Below the pieces are notes generated by a model, which saw nothing but the letters and a program-made list of their open reading frames with translations, made no database searches and was not told the DNA's origin. The translations under genes were made by a program, and so were the position numbers. DNA of 64,000 nt from positions 21,514 through 85,513 of the forward strand of contig CAZTDN010000012.1 of NCBI GenBank assembly GCA_964611895.1, written 5' to 3'. The DNA comes from JAIEOG01 sp964611895 (lineage in GTDB: Bacteria > Bdellovibrionota > FAC87 > UBA2466). Shown piece after piece: positions 33,371 through 42,148 of the stretch (position 1 is the first letter of the stretch; every line of letters starts with the position of its first letter).

Positions 33371-35632
33371 ATGAAACGCCTCAAACTCGTCTTGCTCTTC
33401 CTCTGTTCGTTTTTCGTCCTTTTATGCATCGGAGCTTATTGGTACGCCGCTCGGCAGGGCAGCGCCTCCGTAAACTGGTCTGCTTTTCCAGAAGTGAGTT
33501 TCGACACACAAGGTATTCCCACTATTACGGGAGAAACCTGGGAAAAAGTCATTGAAACCCAGGGCTTTGTGGTAGCAAGCGAACGGCTTTGGCAAATGGA
33601 CCTCATGCGGCGAAGTGCCTCGGGCTCGCTGGCGGAGTGGTTTGGCCCTAGGGCGATACCTTGGGATGAAAAACGCCGTCGAGAAGATTGGCTGTCTGTT
33701 GCCGACACTGCCGCAAGAGAGCTCCCCCCAGATGAAAAAAACTACTGCGAAGCTTATGCATTGGGTGTGAATCGCTTTATTCGTGATCGCGCGAACTTTT
33801 GGTCTGCCGAGTATGCGTTGTTGGGAGAAGTTCCTGCGCCGTGGTCGTGCCGGGATAGTATTCTGATTCTGCTCAGCATGATTGAGGATCTTACCGGCGA
33901 AGTGGATGGCGAGGCTGAGGCTTCGATCTGGCGGCGATTTCTTCCCCCGGCCTGGGAGCAGTTTCTTTTTCCCCAGGCGCACCCCTGGAATCGCCCGGTG
34001 TTTTCCAAAAACCGGACGCCCTTATCGCCTATTCCCACTCCCGAGTTACCCCGCAAGCCCATCCAACCCGGGGAAGTGAAACAGCCTGTGTATTTGAACT
34101 CTTTCACTCCGGGGAGCAACGCTTGGGCTTCCCGTGGTCCTGAGGGAACCTTTCTCGCTAACGATCCGCATTTATCGACGGGTGTTCCGCAAATTTGGTA
34201 CGCAGTTCGTTTGAAGAGGTCGCAAGAGAGCTGGGTTGTCGGTGCCGCTTTGCCAGGAATGCCAGGAGTAGTCTTGGGTCGTAACGCAGATATAGCCTGG
34301 GGCTTTACCAATACGGGTGAGGACGTCGATGACTTGCTCGAAGAAGAGTTGAGCGAGGATCACAAACAGTACGTCGTGCACGTAAACGGCAATCGCAAAC
34401 AGTGGGCTCCGTTGGAGGAACGGCCATATACGATAAAAGTTCGTGGTGGCCCCGACAAAAAGGGGACAGCTTTGTTTTCAGCTCGCGGGCCTGTTTCAGC
34501 GCGAGAGCCGCTGGGAGGGAAATACTTCGCCCGTCGTTGGTTGGCCTTTGAACGGGGCAAGCTTCGCCTGCCGACGGTAGAGCTGATGCAGGCGCAAAAC
34601 TGGGCTGAATTCAATGTTGCGGTGGATCACTTCCCGGCTCCGGCCCAAGCCATCGTTTTTGCCGACAAAACCGGCGGAATTGGGCTGCGGGTTTCCGGGA
34701 CTGGCGTGCAGAAAAAGCGTTCAGGCCTTGTTCCCCAGCTCGCTGTCGAAGCGGATTGGATTGCGCTGGAGCCCGTGGAAAAACGGCCACGTATCTATTT
34801 TCCACCGGGGACAGATGCAAAGAGCATTTCCACAGCGAACCAACGTTTGTGGGTCGAGGGTTGGGGAGAACATTGGGCATCGGACCTTCGCCAAGATCGA
34901 ATTACTCAGGTCTTGACCCAGGGCGAGACCCAGTCAGTGGATTTTCACCGCCGACTCCAACTGGATACTTTCAGTCGCTTCTACTCGATGTTGGCTCGCT
35001 GGCTGGCAAAGCACGCCGTGCCTAAAACCGAGGGTCAAAAACGGCTTGTCTCGGAATTAGCCGGATGGGGAGGGGTTGCGGAAAAGAACGAATCCGTTTT
35101 TGCCAAGTTGGTTTTTGCTCAGGCGATGATTTCTACACTTGCATTGGGGAGAGCGAAAGAGGCCTTTCTTCCACACTCGCAGCAAGAGCTGGTTTACGAC
35201 TGGTCATTGCACTCTGCTTGGGAACTCGCCCTTATCAGTGAGTCGGAGACCGATCCGTGGAAAGCTTTCGGGCTGGAGTCGGCGGAAGTGGCTCAGTGGG
35301 TGCTAGGGGAGGTCGAGAAAAAATCAGACGGACTTTCCACCTATGTTGTCGCTAATCGATGGAGGAGTCAGCATCCTTTTGCGACCGCAGTACCGATTTT
35401 AGGGTGGTTTTTTTCCGTCGATAATCACCCACAAAAAGGCTTCGACAGCCTGGTTCGAGTGGAGAGATCTCGCTCTGGTGCCTCGACGCGCCTGGTTTGG
35501 TCTTTACAAGGCGAGCGTTTGGGAAGCTGGTCGTTTCCCGTCGGACAATCTGGACATGTGCTTTCGAAACAATACCGAGGTTTTCGGTCCGCTTGGTTTG
35601 AGGATCGAGCTTTTGATATTTCTCGTGACTAG
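33371..35632 (+). CDS. Penicillin acylase family Ntn hydrolase
   Basis: A 753-residue protein with an N-terminal signal or anchor (about residues 5-27). The two-chain signature is intact: Ser249 after Gly248 in TPGSNAWAS is the expected autocatalytic N-terminal nucleophile of the beta chain, followed by FLANDPHL and, later, GVVLGRNADIAWGFTN. Members are periplasmic or secreted amidases that cleave beta-lactams, N-acyl homoserine lactones or lipopeptides; the substrate cannot be told from sequence here. It is convergent with the LysM lipoprotein gene, 3 nt apart. Confidence 0.9.
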   Translation: MKRLKLVLLFLCSFFVLLCIGAYWYAARQGSASVNWSAFPEVSFDTQGIPTITGETWEKVIETQGFVVASERLWQMDLMRRSASGSLAEWFGPRAIPWDEKRRREDWLSVADTAARELPPDEKNYCEAYALGVNRFIRDRANFWSAEYALLGEVPAPWSCRDSILILLSMIEDLTGEVDGEAEASIWRRFLPPAWEQFLFPQAHPWNRPVFSKNRTPLSPIPTPELPRKPIQPGEVKQPVYLNSFTPGSNAWASRGPEGTFLANDPHLSTGVPQIWYAVRLKRSQESWVVGAALPGMPGVVLGRNADIAWGFTNTGEDVDDLLEEELSEDHKQYVVHVNGNRKQWAPLEERPYTIKVRGGPDKKGTALFSARGPVSAREPLGGKYFARRWLAFERGKLRLPTVELMQAQNWAEFNVAVDHFPAPAQAIVFADKTGGIGLRVSGTGVQKKRSGLVPQLAVEADWIALEPVEKRPRIYFPPGTDAKSISTANQRLWVEGWGEHWASDLRQDRITQVLTQGETQSVDFHRRLQLDTFSRFYSMLARWLAKHAVPKTEGQKRLVSELAGWGGVAEKNESVFAKLVFAQAMISTLALGRAKEAFLPHSQQELVYDWSLHSAWELALISESETDPWKAFGLESAEVAQWVLGEVEKKSDGLSTYVVANRWRSQHPFATAVPILGWFFSVDNHPQKGFDSLVRVERSRSGASTRLVWSLQGERLGSWSFPVGQSGHVLSKQYRGFRSAWFEDRAFDISRD

Positions 35633-35635
35633 AAT

Positions 35636-36469
35636 CTAGAAATCAAAACGTCTTCGATTTCGATAGCGTTGCACAAAAAAGAACAGTGCCGAAAAAGCTA
35701 AGAGCGCGACGCCACCGCCAAAAGCCAACGGGTGTTTTTGAGCAAAGCCCGTAATTCCCGCTGATGCCGTTTGGGGTTTTTCCGGTGCAGGTACTTTGGC
35801 CTGTATCGGCAAGGCGTTTTTTCGTCCTAGCTCCGCAGGATAGGCCTTGAGCGTACCGTCTAAAGCTTGTTCGTTTTCCGATCGCATTCCGTTCAGCGCG
35901 GCGAGCTCGCGCCAGCTACCGGCTGAGCCATAGCGTTGGCTTGCAATAGTTTTCAGAGTGTCTCCGGGAAGCATCGGGATATCAGAGGGCTGCACTCCGG
36001 CTTCTTGGTAATAGGATAGGAGAGCTGGGTCGTCCGCGTGTTGCGCGGAGCGATAATAAATCACCTTTCCAGGCTGCCATTTGCTAGTGGGGCCGTTCCA
36101 CTCTACCAGCTCGGCCGCCCGATCAGCAGAGCCGTAAAACAGATTGGAAAGGATTTCAGCAGTGTCGTTGGACCGCAAAAAATAATAGCGATTCAGCTTG
36201 AATGGCGGTGCGGCGACTTTTGCCGTTTGAACTGGAGTTTGCTGAACTGCGACGTGCGTGCGAGGGTGCTCGGCATCGGCCAAAGGGCTCTTTTGAACAC
36301 GATCTACTTGGGGGCTTGGTTCTTGTGCGACCTGGGTGTCCTCTTCCTCGACTTCAACGGCTTCGGCCAACCCATCAGAAACCGTCTCCTGATTGTGAGC
36401 GCACGCAAAAATCAAAGGCGACATAAGGAAAACAAGAGCTATTTGGCACAGGCGTTTTTTTGCGCTCAT
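35636..36469 (-). CDS. LysM lipoprotein with C-terminal membrane helix
   Basis: From ATG 36469 the product is 277 residues with a lipoprotein signal (lipobox LIFAC, Cys about residue 23), an acidic linker, two LysM-like domains (LRSNDTAEILSNLFYGSADRAAELVEWNG and LPGDTLKTIASQRYGSAGSWRELAALNG) and a C-terminal membrane helix followed by RYRNRRRFDF. An upstream ATG at 36493 adds eight residues and is less likely. A lipid-anchored, peptidoglycan-binding protein with a second membrane anchor is unusual and recalls FimV-like polar proteins. Function unknown. Confidence 0.7.
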   Translation of the reverse strand: MSAKKRLCQIALVFLMSPLIFACAHNQETVSDGLAEAVEVEEEDTQVAQEPSPQVDRVQKSPLADAEHPRTHVAVQQTPVQTAKVAAPPFKLNRYYFLRSNDTAEILSNLFYGSADRAAELVEWNGPTSKWQPGKVIYYRSAQHADDPALLSYYQEAGVQPSDIPMLPGDTLKTIASQRYGSAGSWRELAALNGMRSENEQALDGTLKAYPAELGRKNALPIQAKVPAPEKPQTASAGITGFAQKHPLAFGGGVALLAFSALFFFVQRYRNRRRFDF

Positions 36470-36681
36470 ATTCGCACCCCGGTAAAGTCCCAACAGACTT
36501 GTCGGCTCATTTTGTCGACCTAGTAAGTGGCAAGAATGGATAAATCATGGTTTTTTGCGCACGGTTTGCGCTAACCAGGCTGGAATAGTCAGGGTAGTCA
36601 CACGAGTACTCAGCGGAGTTGGTAAATGGCTCGCCTTTTTTCGAGAGATCAGCCAAATTAGACCCGCTCAAGGAGAGTTTT

Positions 36682-37392
36682 TTGGAATACCAATGCACTG
36701 TAACGGAATCAAAGGCCCTCAGTCCGAATGTGTTTTCTTTGAAGTTCGAACCAGATCGACCACTGGTTTTCCAGGCCGGTCAGTACATCAGCGTCGTCGT
36801 TCCGCAATCAGCAAAACCTCTCCGCAGGCCGTATTCCATCGCTTCTGCGCCAGGGATTTCGCCCATTGAGCTTTGTATCCAAACGATCGAAAAGGGACCG
36901 GGGAGCAATTATTTAAACAACCTAAAGGTGGGGGATGTTTTTACGGGGTTTGCTCCGTATGGCTTTTTGCTCTACCAGCCCAAGCCGAATCGGGACGTTT
37001 ATTTTGTCTCAACAGGGACTGGTATTGCTCCTTTTCGATCGATGATTTTTTCCGAGGCCTACCATAAACACCCTCCCAGACGAGCGACCTGTTTGCTCGG
37101 AGTGAGAACAGAAAAAGATATTCTTTATGACGAAGACTTCAGGGGCTTAAAAAACCTGGTCTGGGTGCCGTGCCTAAGCCGCGACTCTCAAAATCATCCG
37201 GGTTTTTTTAGCGGGCGGGTGACGCAGTTTCTCCAAAAGGAGGAGTCTCGTATTGTTTGGTCGGAGACCGATTTTTACTTATGCGGGAATGGCGCCATGA
37301 TTGATGAAGTGAAGACCCTGCTCAAAGCGCGTGGAGTCGAAAAGGGCGCGATTTTTCAGGAGATTTATTTCAAGCCGCCCAAGGGCGTCTAA
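36682..37392 (+). CDS. FAD/NAD(P)H oxidoreductase (ferredoxin-NADP reductase fold)
   Basis: The TTG at 36682 lies 6 nt after AGGAG and gives a 236-residue protein that begins exactly at the first strand of the fold; longer versions read upstream are poorly supported. It has the FAD motif RRPYSIAS, the nucleotide motif STGTGIAPFRS and a C-terminal YLCGNGAMIDEVKTLL. No iron-sulfur or globin domain is fused. It may reduce a ferredoxin or flavodoxin partner. It is convergent with the pseudo-phosphatase gene and overlaps it by 4 nt. Confidence 0.85.
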   Translation: MEYQCTVTESKALSPNVFSLKFEPDRPLVFQAGQYISVVVPQSAKPLRRPYSIASAPGISPIELCIQTIEKGPGSNYLNNLKVGDVFTGFAPYGFLLYQPKPNRDVYFVSTGTGIAPFRSMIFSEAYHKHPPRRATCLLGVRTEKDILYDEDFRGLKNLVWVPCLSRDSQNHPGFFSGRVTQFLQKEESRIVWSETDFYLCGNGAMIDEVKTLLKARGVEKGAIFQEIYFKPPKGV

Positions 37393-39218
37393 GCTGCGAG
37401 GGCTGTGGGCTGAACTTCTGCATTTTGTTTGGGTCGGCGAATGCAGATCATCGCGAGACCTCCGGTGGGAGCAGAGTCCTTTAATTTTGAGACGATTTCG
37501 TTTCTCAGCTCCGCTAGCGAGCCACAAGTCGAACTCTCTACGGTCTGCGCGATATCCGTTCTGCAATCGGAGGACTCGCTCTGACCGGGTTGACTGCAGA
37601 TCAAAAGTGCTTCGCCCCGCTCCAAGAACGTAGAGTTTGCAGTGTAAACTGAGTCTGATTGTTGCCCGAGGGGAGCTCCATCGCCTTTTAGCCCCTGACC
37701 TTTTTCGTTGCGGCCCATTTGAGTGACCCAACGGAGGCTCTCAGTATGTCCAGCGTGGATCCATTTCAGCGCGCCGGAGCTGAGTTCAACTTCTAACCCA
37801 ATGGCATTTACCACCACTCGGCCACTATACAGCGTGAACAAAGATCGATTGATGGACTCGAAGACCATTTCCATGGTCGCTGGTGTTTTGGAGTCGATAG
37901 CCCGGCATGTTTCTATCGCCGAACGCAGAAAAGCGGCGACAAGGAGCCCATGAGGGCCTTCAAGATTCGCGTGGCCCAATATTACCTGACACTTTCCGTC
38001 TTTTTCCGTGTAATCCCAGAATTCTTGAATAGGAGAATGCAAAGGCGAGTGTTGAACGGTGGTTTCCCAATCTCCAAACGCGATCGATTCAGGCGTCTTC
38101 AACGTCGTACGGAGTGCTTCCACCATGGATTGCCAGGTTTCTTTGCGACCCTCTTCCAAGCGGCGATGGGATTGGATCTCCCAGTTTGACGCTACTCGAT
38201 TGAATACTGTGGCGATGGCTCGATCTTCCTTTCCACCGGTGGGTGTGAGGCTAGCGTGTGAACCTCGTTCCAAATTCTCCAATGCCGCGGCAACCTGCTC
38301 CAACCGATGCAGCTGTCGACTGCTGAATCGCAATGAAAGCAGAAGACTGATTCCCAAAACAGCAAACGCTGCCAGCCAAGTTTGTGCTCTGAGAGGGACC
38401 ATCGGCCCTATGAATGCCGAGCGAGGGACGCGCGCAACCAGGGCCGTTCCTGGCAAGAGCGTGGTCGAAGACTGAATGAACCAACCATCGGTTTCTTTAA
38501 GATCTTTGAATGATTTAGCGCGATAAGCCGCTAGAGTTTCAAGGTTGGAGTGCAACAACAAAGTCTTGTCCGCAGAGACCAGGAAAGTCTCTCCCAATGT
38601 ATTGGAGCTTGTTACTAATGGGTTTTTTTCCGCGAGGAAGTCGACAACCATCACCGCCTTATCTGCTGTGCCGTCTGGATCCACTGTCAGGTCACGCGGA
38701 AACAACACGAAGCTGATTACTCCCAGAGTCCCTTCTTCTGTGGCTACGCTGCGGTTGATCATCTTCAGGCTTCGGTCGCCGGACACATGGCGCTGGGTGA
38801 TGGGGGCTGCTTGCTCGAGGTGTTGAAGGGCTGCATCGGAAATTTCGTGTTTTTCGGTTAGGGGGCGGTTCACCACCCTTTTGATCGTATAGGTCCCGTC
38901 CTCTTGAGGGCGGAGCAGAGTCATGGCTATGACTTCTTGCTGGATGGACATCGGCGCGACTTGAAAAAACCGATCCTCTCCCGTGGCTTGCGCGAGCTGC
39001 CTGGCAACTGGCCCTATGGTTTCAGAGCGGGTCTTTACCCAATATTCGAATTTTTCTTTCGCTGCCTGGCCAAGGCTAGTGGCGACTTCGGTACCTAGCG
39101 CGGAACGGTCGTTTTCCAGTGTCTTAAGGGTAATAAAGCGGTAAACGCCCGCAAGGGCTAGGACTCCTACCAGAGCAGGGAGAAAGTTTCGGTATTTCAA
39201 TGGGATAGCTGGAATCAT
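37389..39218 (-). CDS. Degenerate SpoIIE-type membrane phosphatase (likely inactive)
   Basis: The 609-residue protein has the same plan as the phosphatase at 13024-14970: N-terminal helix (about 13-30), periplasmic sensor, second helix (about 285-303), linker and C-terminal PP2C-like domain. Catalytic motifs are gone: where the active protein has VADATGHG this one reads GHANLEGPHG, LLYTDG is LLICSQPG, and the terminal DD is absent. The fold otherwise continues (GLLVAAFLRSAIETC, LEVELSSGALKWIHAGHTE). It probably acts as a non-catalytic binding or sensing partner. It is a full-length frame, so decay to a pseudogene is less likely. Confidence 0.72.
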   Translation of the reverse strand: MIPAIPLKYRNFLPALVGVLALAGVYRFITLKTLENDRSALGTEVATSLGQAAKEKFEYWVKTRSETIGPVARQLAQATGEDRFFQVAPMSIQQEVIAMTLLRPQEDGTYTIKRVVNRPLTEKHEISDAALQHLEQAAPITQRHVSGDRSLKMINRSVATEEGTLGVISFVLFPRDLTVDPDGTADKAVMVVDFLAEKNPLVTSSNTLGETFLVSADKTLLLHSNLETLAAYRAKSFKDLKETDGWFIQSSTTLLPGTALVARVPRSAFIGPMVPLRAQTWLAAFAVLGISLLLSLRFSSRQLHRLEQVAAALENLERGSHASLTPTGGKEDRAIATVFNRVASNWEIQSHRRLEEGRKETWQSMVEALRTTLKTPESIAFGDWETTVQHSPLHSPIQEFWDYTEKDGKCQVILGHANLEGPHGLLVAAFLRSAIETCRAIDSKTPATMEMVFESINRSLFTLYSGRVVVNAIGLEVELSSGALKWIHAGHTESLRWVTQMGRNEKGQGLKGDGAPLGQQSDSVYTANSTFLERGEALLICSQPGQSESSDCRTDIAQTVESSTCGSLAELRNEIVSKLKDSAPTGGLAMICIRRPKQNAEVQPTALAA

Positions 39219-39329
39219 CCGTTACTTACCTCTTCGCTGCCTTATCGTCAGTCTAGGCATGTAACCTAAGCGCAAAAGTTTGTTTTAAAGTTTTCATGAC
39301 GCACCGCCGAAAAGATAGCTGGGTGAGTT

Positions 39330-40061
39330 ATGAACCGTGAAACACAGGCTTTTTCAAATTCCCGACGTTGGGAGCGGTTTTTTATCGTGGTTTTCCTGTT
39401 GGGGGCAGCCTGGGCTGGACAACGCTTGCTGGAACCTTATCTCGGTTCAAAGCACTCCAACCACGGCGTGAGCCGAAGTCCGCATTCCACAACAACAGAG
39501 CTTTCCACTGACGCGATTCAGCCCACCGTGTTTGATCGATTGCCTGGAGTCCAGGGTTGGAAGACCAGACAAGCGGAACTCACGCATCGGCTCGGACCCT
39601 TGTTGGAACGGACCGTACCTTTGCAGTTTGTATTGGGGTACTACCCCAAACCTTTTAAAGCCATCGGCCAGTTTGGTGATTTTACGATAAAGGCCGCCTC
39701 TCCTGCGCCTGGAGCTGTTTTCAAGATCCCGCCTGGGGGACAGTGCTTTGAGCTGAGTTGGCGAGGGATCCCGTTAGGCGGGGTAGAATATACTGTTGAA
39801 GTTGCCAAACGAGCCGATTTTGCAAACTCCCGAACGTTTGGAACACACACCCAAGCAAGTTTCAAACTCTTTGCGGAGCGCGGTGGCGACATCTTTTGGC
39901 GCGTGCGCGCTGTTTATGGCCGACAACAAATTGTCAGTGAACCGCGCAGCTTCTTGGTCTTAGAGCCGGCGATGACAGCCGAGATGAAACAATTCCGCGA
40001 TCTCGCCTCCCGCGTGCGGGACTCCAGCGCATGGTTAATGGACATGCGTAAGTGCCAATAA
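39330..40061 (+). CDS. Membrane-anchored protein with fibronectin-like domain
   Basis: A 243-residue protein with one N-terminal membrane helix (about residues 17-32), a low-complexity linker and a C-terminal beta-sandwich (about 115-215) containing FELSWRGIPLGGVEYTVEVAKRADF and IFWRVRAVYG. That domain resembles the C-terminal part of the FecR protein at 9292-10167 (FSWSPIPLKKTHFEIEVSQSKDF, YYARVRARL). It is probably periplasmic. Function unknown; it diverges from the pseudo-phosphatase gene. Confidence 0.6.
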   Translation: MNRETQAFSNSRRWERFFIVVFLLGAAWAGQRLLEPYLGSKHSNHGVSRSPHSTTTELSTDAIQPTVFDRLPGVQGWKTRQAELTHRLGPLLERTVPLQFVLGYYPKPFKAIGQFGDFTIKAASPAPGAVFKIPPGGQCFELSWRGIPLGGVEYTVEVAKRADFANSRTFGTHTQASFKLFAERGGDIFWRVRAVYGRQQIVSEPRSFLVLEPAMTAEMKQFRDLASRVRDSSAWLMDMRKCQ

Positions 40062-40107
40062 GCGGCGTCATGACTTAAAATGAGGGTTGCGGTAAAGTTT
40101 TTCCCTC

Positions 40108-40872
40108 ATGTTTTTTTATATTAGCAAACTCCTCCAACCCTTACTCTGGCCTTTGAATATCGCTCTGCTCTTTCTGCTAGTGATGATGGTTTGTTTTCTT
40201 ATTCGCCGCGATCGCTTGGCAAAAATTTCGGGATTGTGTGCGCTCGTCCTGTTGTGGTTTACGGGCCTGCCCGTTCTTTCCGTCAAACTCATTGGCTACT
40301 TAGAAAGCCAGTACCCACCGCTGCTCGCTGTAGATGCACCCGTTTCGGATGCGATCGTGGTACTGGGGGGGACCGTGCTGGGGGTTCAACCTCCGCGAAA
40401 AGAAGTAGAAGAAGCTTTTGGCAGCCGAGTGCTGGGCGCTGCGCGTCTGTACCGAGCTGGAAAGGCTCCATTGGTAGTGGTTTCCAGTGGGGTGCCCTAT
40501 CAATTGCCTAGCGGGGAATATCGGACCGATGCCTACGATATGGGCGTGCTTCTCGGAGAGTTGGGCGTGCCACGTGCTAATGTGGTTCTCGATGAACAGG
40601 GAAGAAACACATACGAAAGTGCGGTTTACACTAAACAGATTTTGGATGTTCGAAAAATCCGATCCATCTTGCTGGTAACAACGGCTTATCACATGCCGCG
40701 CGCCGTTGCCCTGTTCAAACAGGCTGGTATAGCAGATGTTCGGCCATTTCCTGTGGAAGTTCGCGTCACCCATGCCGAAACGACCTGGCGAGATTTTCTG
40801 CCCGAGTTGGGCGCTATCGGCATGAATACAGCAGCTATCAAAGAAATTGTGGGAACTGTTCTTCACCCTTAG
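40108..40872 (+). CDS. YdcF/ElyC-type DUF218 membrane protein
   Basis: A 254-residue protein with two N-terminal helices and a DUF218 domain: DAIVVLGGT (about residue 83), AARLYRAGKAPLVVVSSG, LDEQGRNTYESAVYTKQIL and LVTTAYHMPRAVALF, the standard ElyC/SanA spelling. ElyC in E. coli is an inner-membrane protein needed for envelope biogenesis (lipid carrier use or periplasmic integrity); the domain's reaction is not known. It is 9 nt upstream of the thiolase gene. Confidence 0.88.
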   Translation: MFFYISKLLQPLLWPLNIALLFLLVMMVCFLIRRDRLAKISGLCALVLLWFTGLPVLSVKLIGYLESQYPPLLAVDAPVSDAIVVLGGTVLGVQPPRKEVEEAFGSRVLGAARLYRAGKAPLVVVSSGVPYQLPSGEYRTDAYDMGVLLGELGVPRANVVLDEQGRNTYESAVYTKQILDVRKIRSILLVTTAYHMPRAVALFKQAGIADVRPFPVEVRVTHAETTWRDFLPELGAIGMNTAAIKEIVGTVLHP

Positions 40873-40881
40873 GAGACTTGC

Positions 40882-42147
40882 ATGAAACGTCCCGTGGCTA
40901 TTGTTGGCGGAATGAGAATTCCTTTTTGTAAAATGGGTGGTGCCTATGTGGACTATTCGGCTTTGGATCTCATGGTTGCTGCCTTAGTGGGCTTGGAAAA
41001 AAGGTTTTCGCTGAGCAAAGAAAAAATCGGTGAAATTGCACTCGGAACAGTTTTTCAACACCCCGGGATTTGGAATTTTGCTCGCGAAGCCATGCTCCGC
41101 GCTGGGCTACACCCCGAAAGCCCGGCCATAAACACCTCTCGAGCTTGCGCCACCAGTTTAGACGCGACGTTTATCGTCGCGCAGAAAATCGCCAACGGGC
41201 ATATCGAGAGCGGAATCGCCGGAGGCGCTGAGTCCATGAGTGGAGTGTCGCTCTTTATTCCCGATGCCCTGTCCCGCCGTTTTATAAAAAACCAATCGGC
41301 GCGTACTTGGGGGGCAAGGTTCAAAGTCTGGTCGAGCCTTTCGCTCAAGGAACTTCGAATTCAAGCTCCTCCACCGCACGAACCTAGCACTGGAATGCTC
41401 ATGGGTCAGCACGCCGAAAGAATGGCGCAGGAATGGGGAATCTCTCGAGCGGACCAAGATGCTCTTTCTCTAGCAAGTCACAAGAACGGCGCCGCCGCCT
41501 ACGATCGTGGTTTCTATGAAGGCTTGGTAGAGCCATTTGCTGGGGTAAAGCGAGATGCTAACTTGCGTGCGGATACATCGATCGAGAAACTCTCCAAACT
41601 CAAACCATCGTTTGAACGCTCAGCAAAAGGTACGCTTACCGCCGGTAACAGTTCTCCGCTGACTGACGGTGCTTCGTGTGTGTTGTTGGCTTCGGAAGCA
41701 TGGGCCAAGGAACGAGGGTTGCCGGTGCTGGCCTATTTTACCGACTGTGAAACCGCCGCGATCGATATGAAAAAAGAGGGTCTTTTGATGGCCCCAGCCT
41801 ACGCCGTGCCGCGATTGTTGGAGCGTAACAAGCTGAGTTTTTCAGGGTTGGATTTTTTTGAGATTCATGAAGCCTTTGCAGCTCAAGTGCTTTGCACACT
41901 CAAGGCCTGGGAAGACGACCGGTTTTTCCAAGAGCGGGTGCGGCACGGTCAGCCTTTGGGTCCAGTTCCTCGTGAAAAGTTGAACACTTGTGGCGGGAGC
42001 GTGGCGCTGGGGCATCCATTTGGAGCTACGGGTGCACGCATAGTCGCTACTCTGGCAAAGCTCTTGTCTGAGAAAGGCAAGGGGAAGGGCTTGATTTCAA
42101 TTTGTACCGGCGGCGGAATGGGAACGACAGCGATTTTGGAGCGATGA
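40882..42147 (+). CDS. Acetyl-CoA acyltransferase (thiolase, FadI type)
   Basis: A 421-residue thiolase with nucleophile Cys89 (NTSRACATSLDA), the histidine motif FFEIHEAFAAQVL, NTCGGSVALGHPFGATGARI and the second active cysteine in SICTGGGMGTTA. Length and the insert about residues 125-170 fit trifunctional-enzyme-like beta subunits (FadI) better than biosynthetic thiolases. It is a cytoplasmic enzyme of fatty-acid beta-oxidation or acetoacetyl-CoA formation. It has an AGGAG-type site (TTAGGAGACTTGC) before the ATG. No fadJ gene is adjacent. Confidence 0.9.
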   Translation: MKRPVAIVGGMRIPFCKMGGAYVDYSALDLMVAALVGLEKRFSLSKEKIGEIALGTVFQHPGIWNFAREAMLRAGLHPESPAINTSRACATSLDATFIVAQKIANGHIESGIAGGAESMSGVSLFIPDALSRRFIKNQSARTWGARFKVWSSLSLKELRIQAPPPHEPSTGMLMGQHAERMAQEWGISRADQDALSLASHKNGAAAYDRGFYEGLVEPFAGVKRDANLRADTSIEKLSKLKPSFERSAKGTLTAGNSSPLTDGASCVLLASEAWAKERGLPVLAYFTDCETAAIDMKKEGLLMAPAYAVPRLLERNKLSFSGLDFFEIHEAFAAQVLCTLKAWEDDRFFQERVRHGQPLGPVPREKLNTCGGSVALGHPFGATGARIVATLAKLLSEKGKGKGLISICTGGGMGTTAILER

Positions 42148-42148
42148 G

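Noticed and set aside
36619..36681. Upstream start for the flavin oxidoreductase
   Set aside because: TTG 36682 has a clear AGGAG at 6 nt spacing and begins at the first conserved strand; the upstream residues are not conserved-looking.
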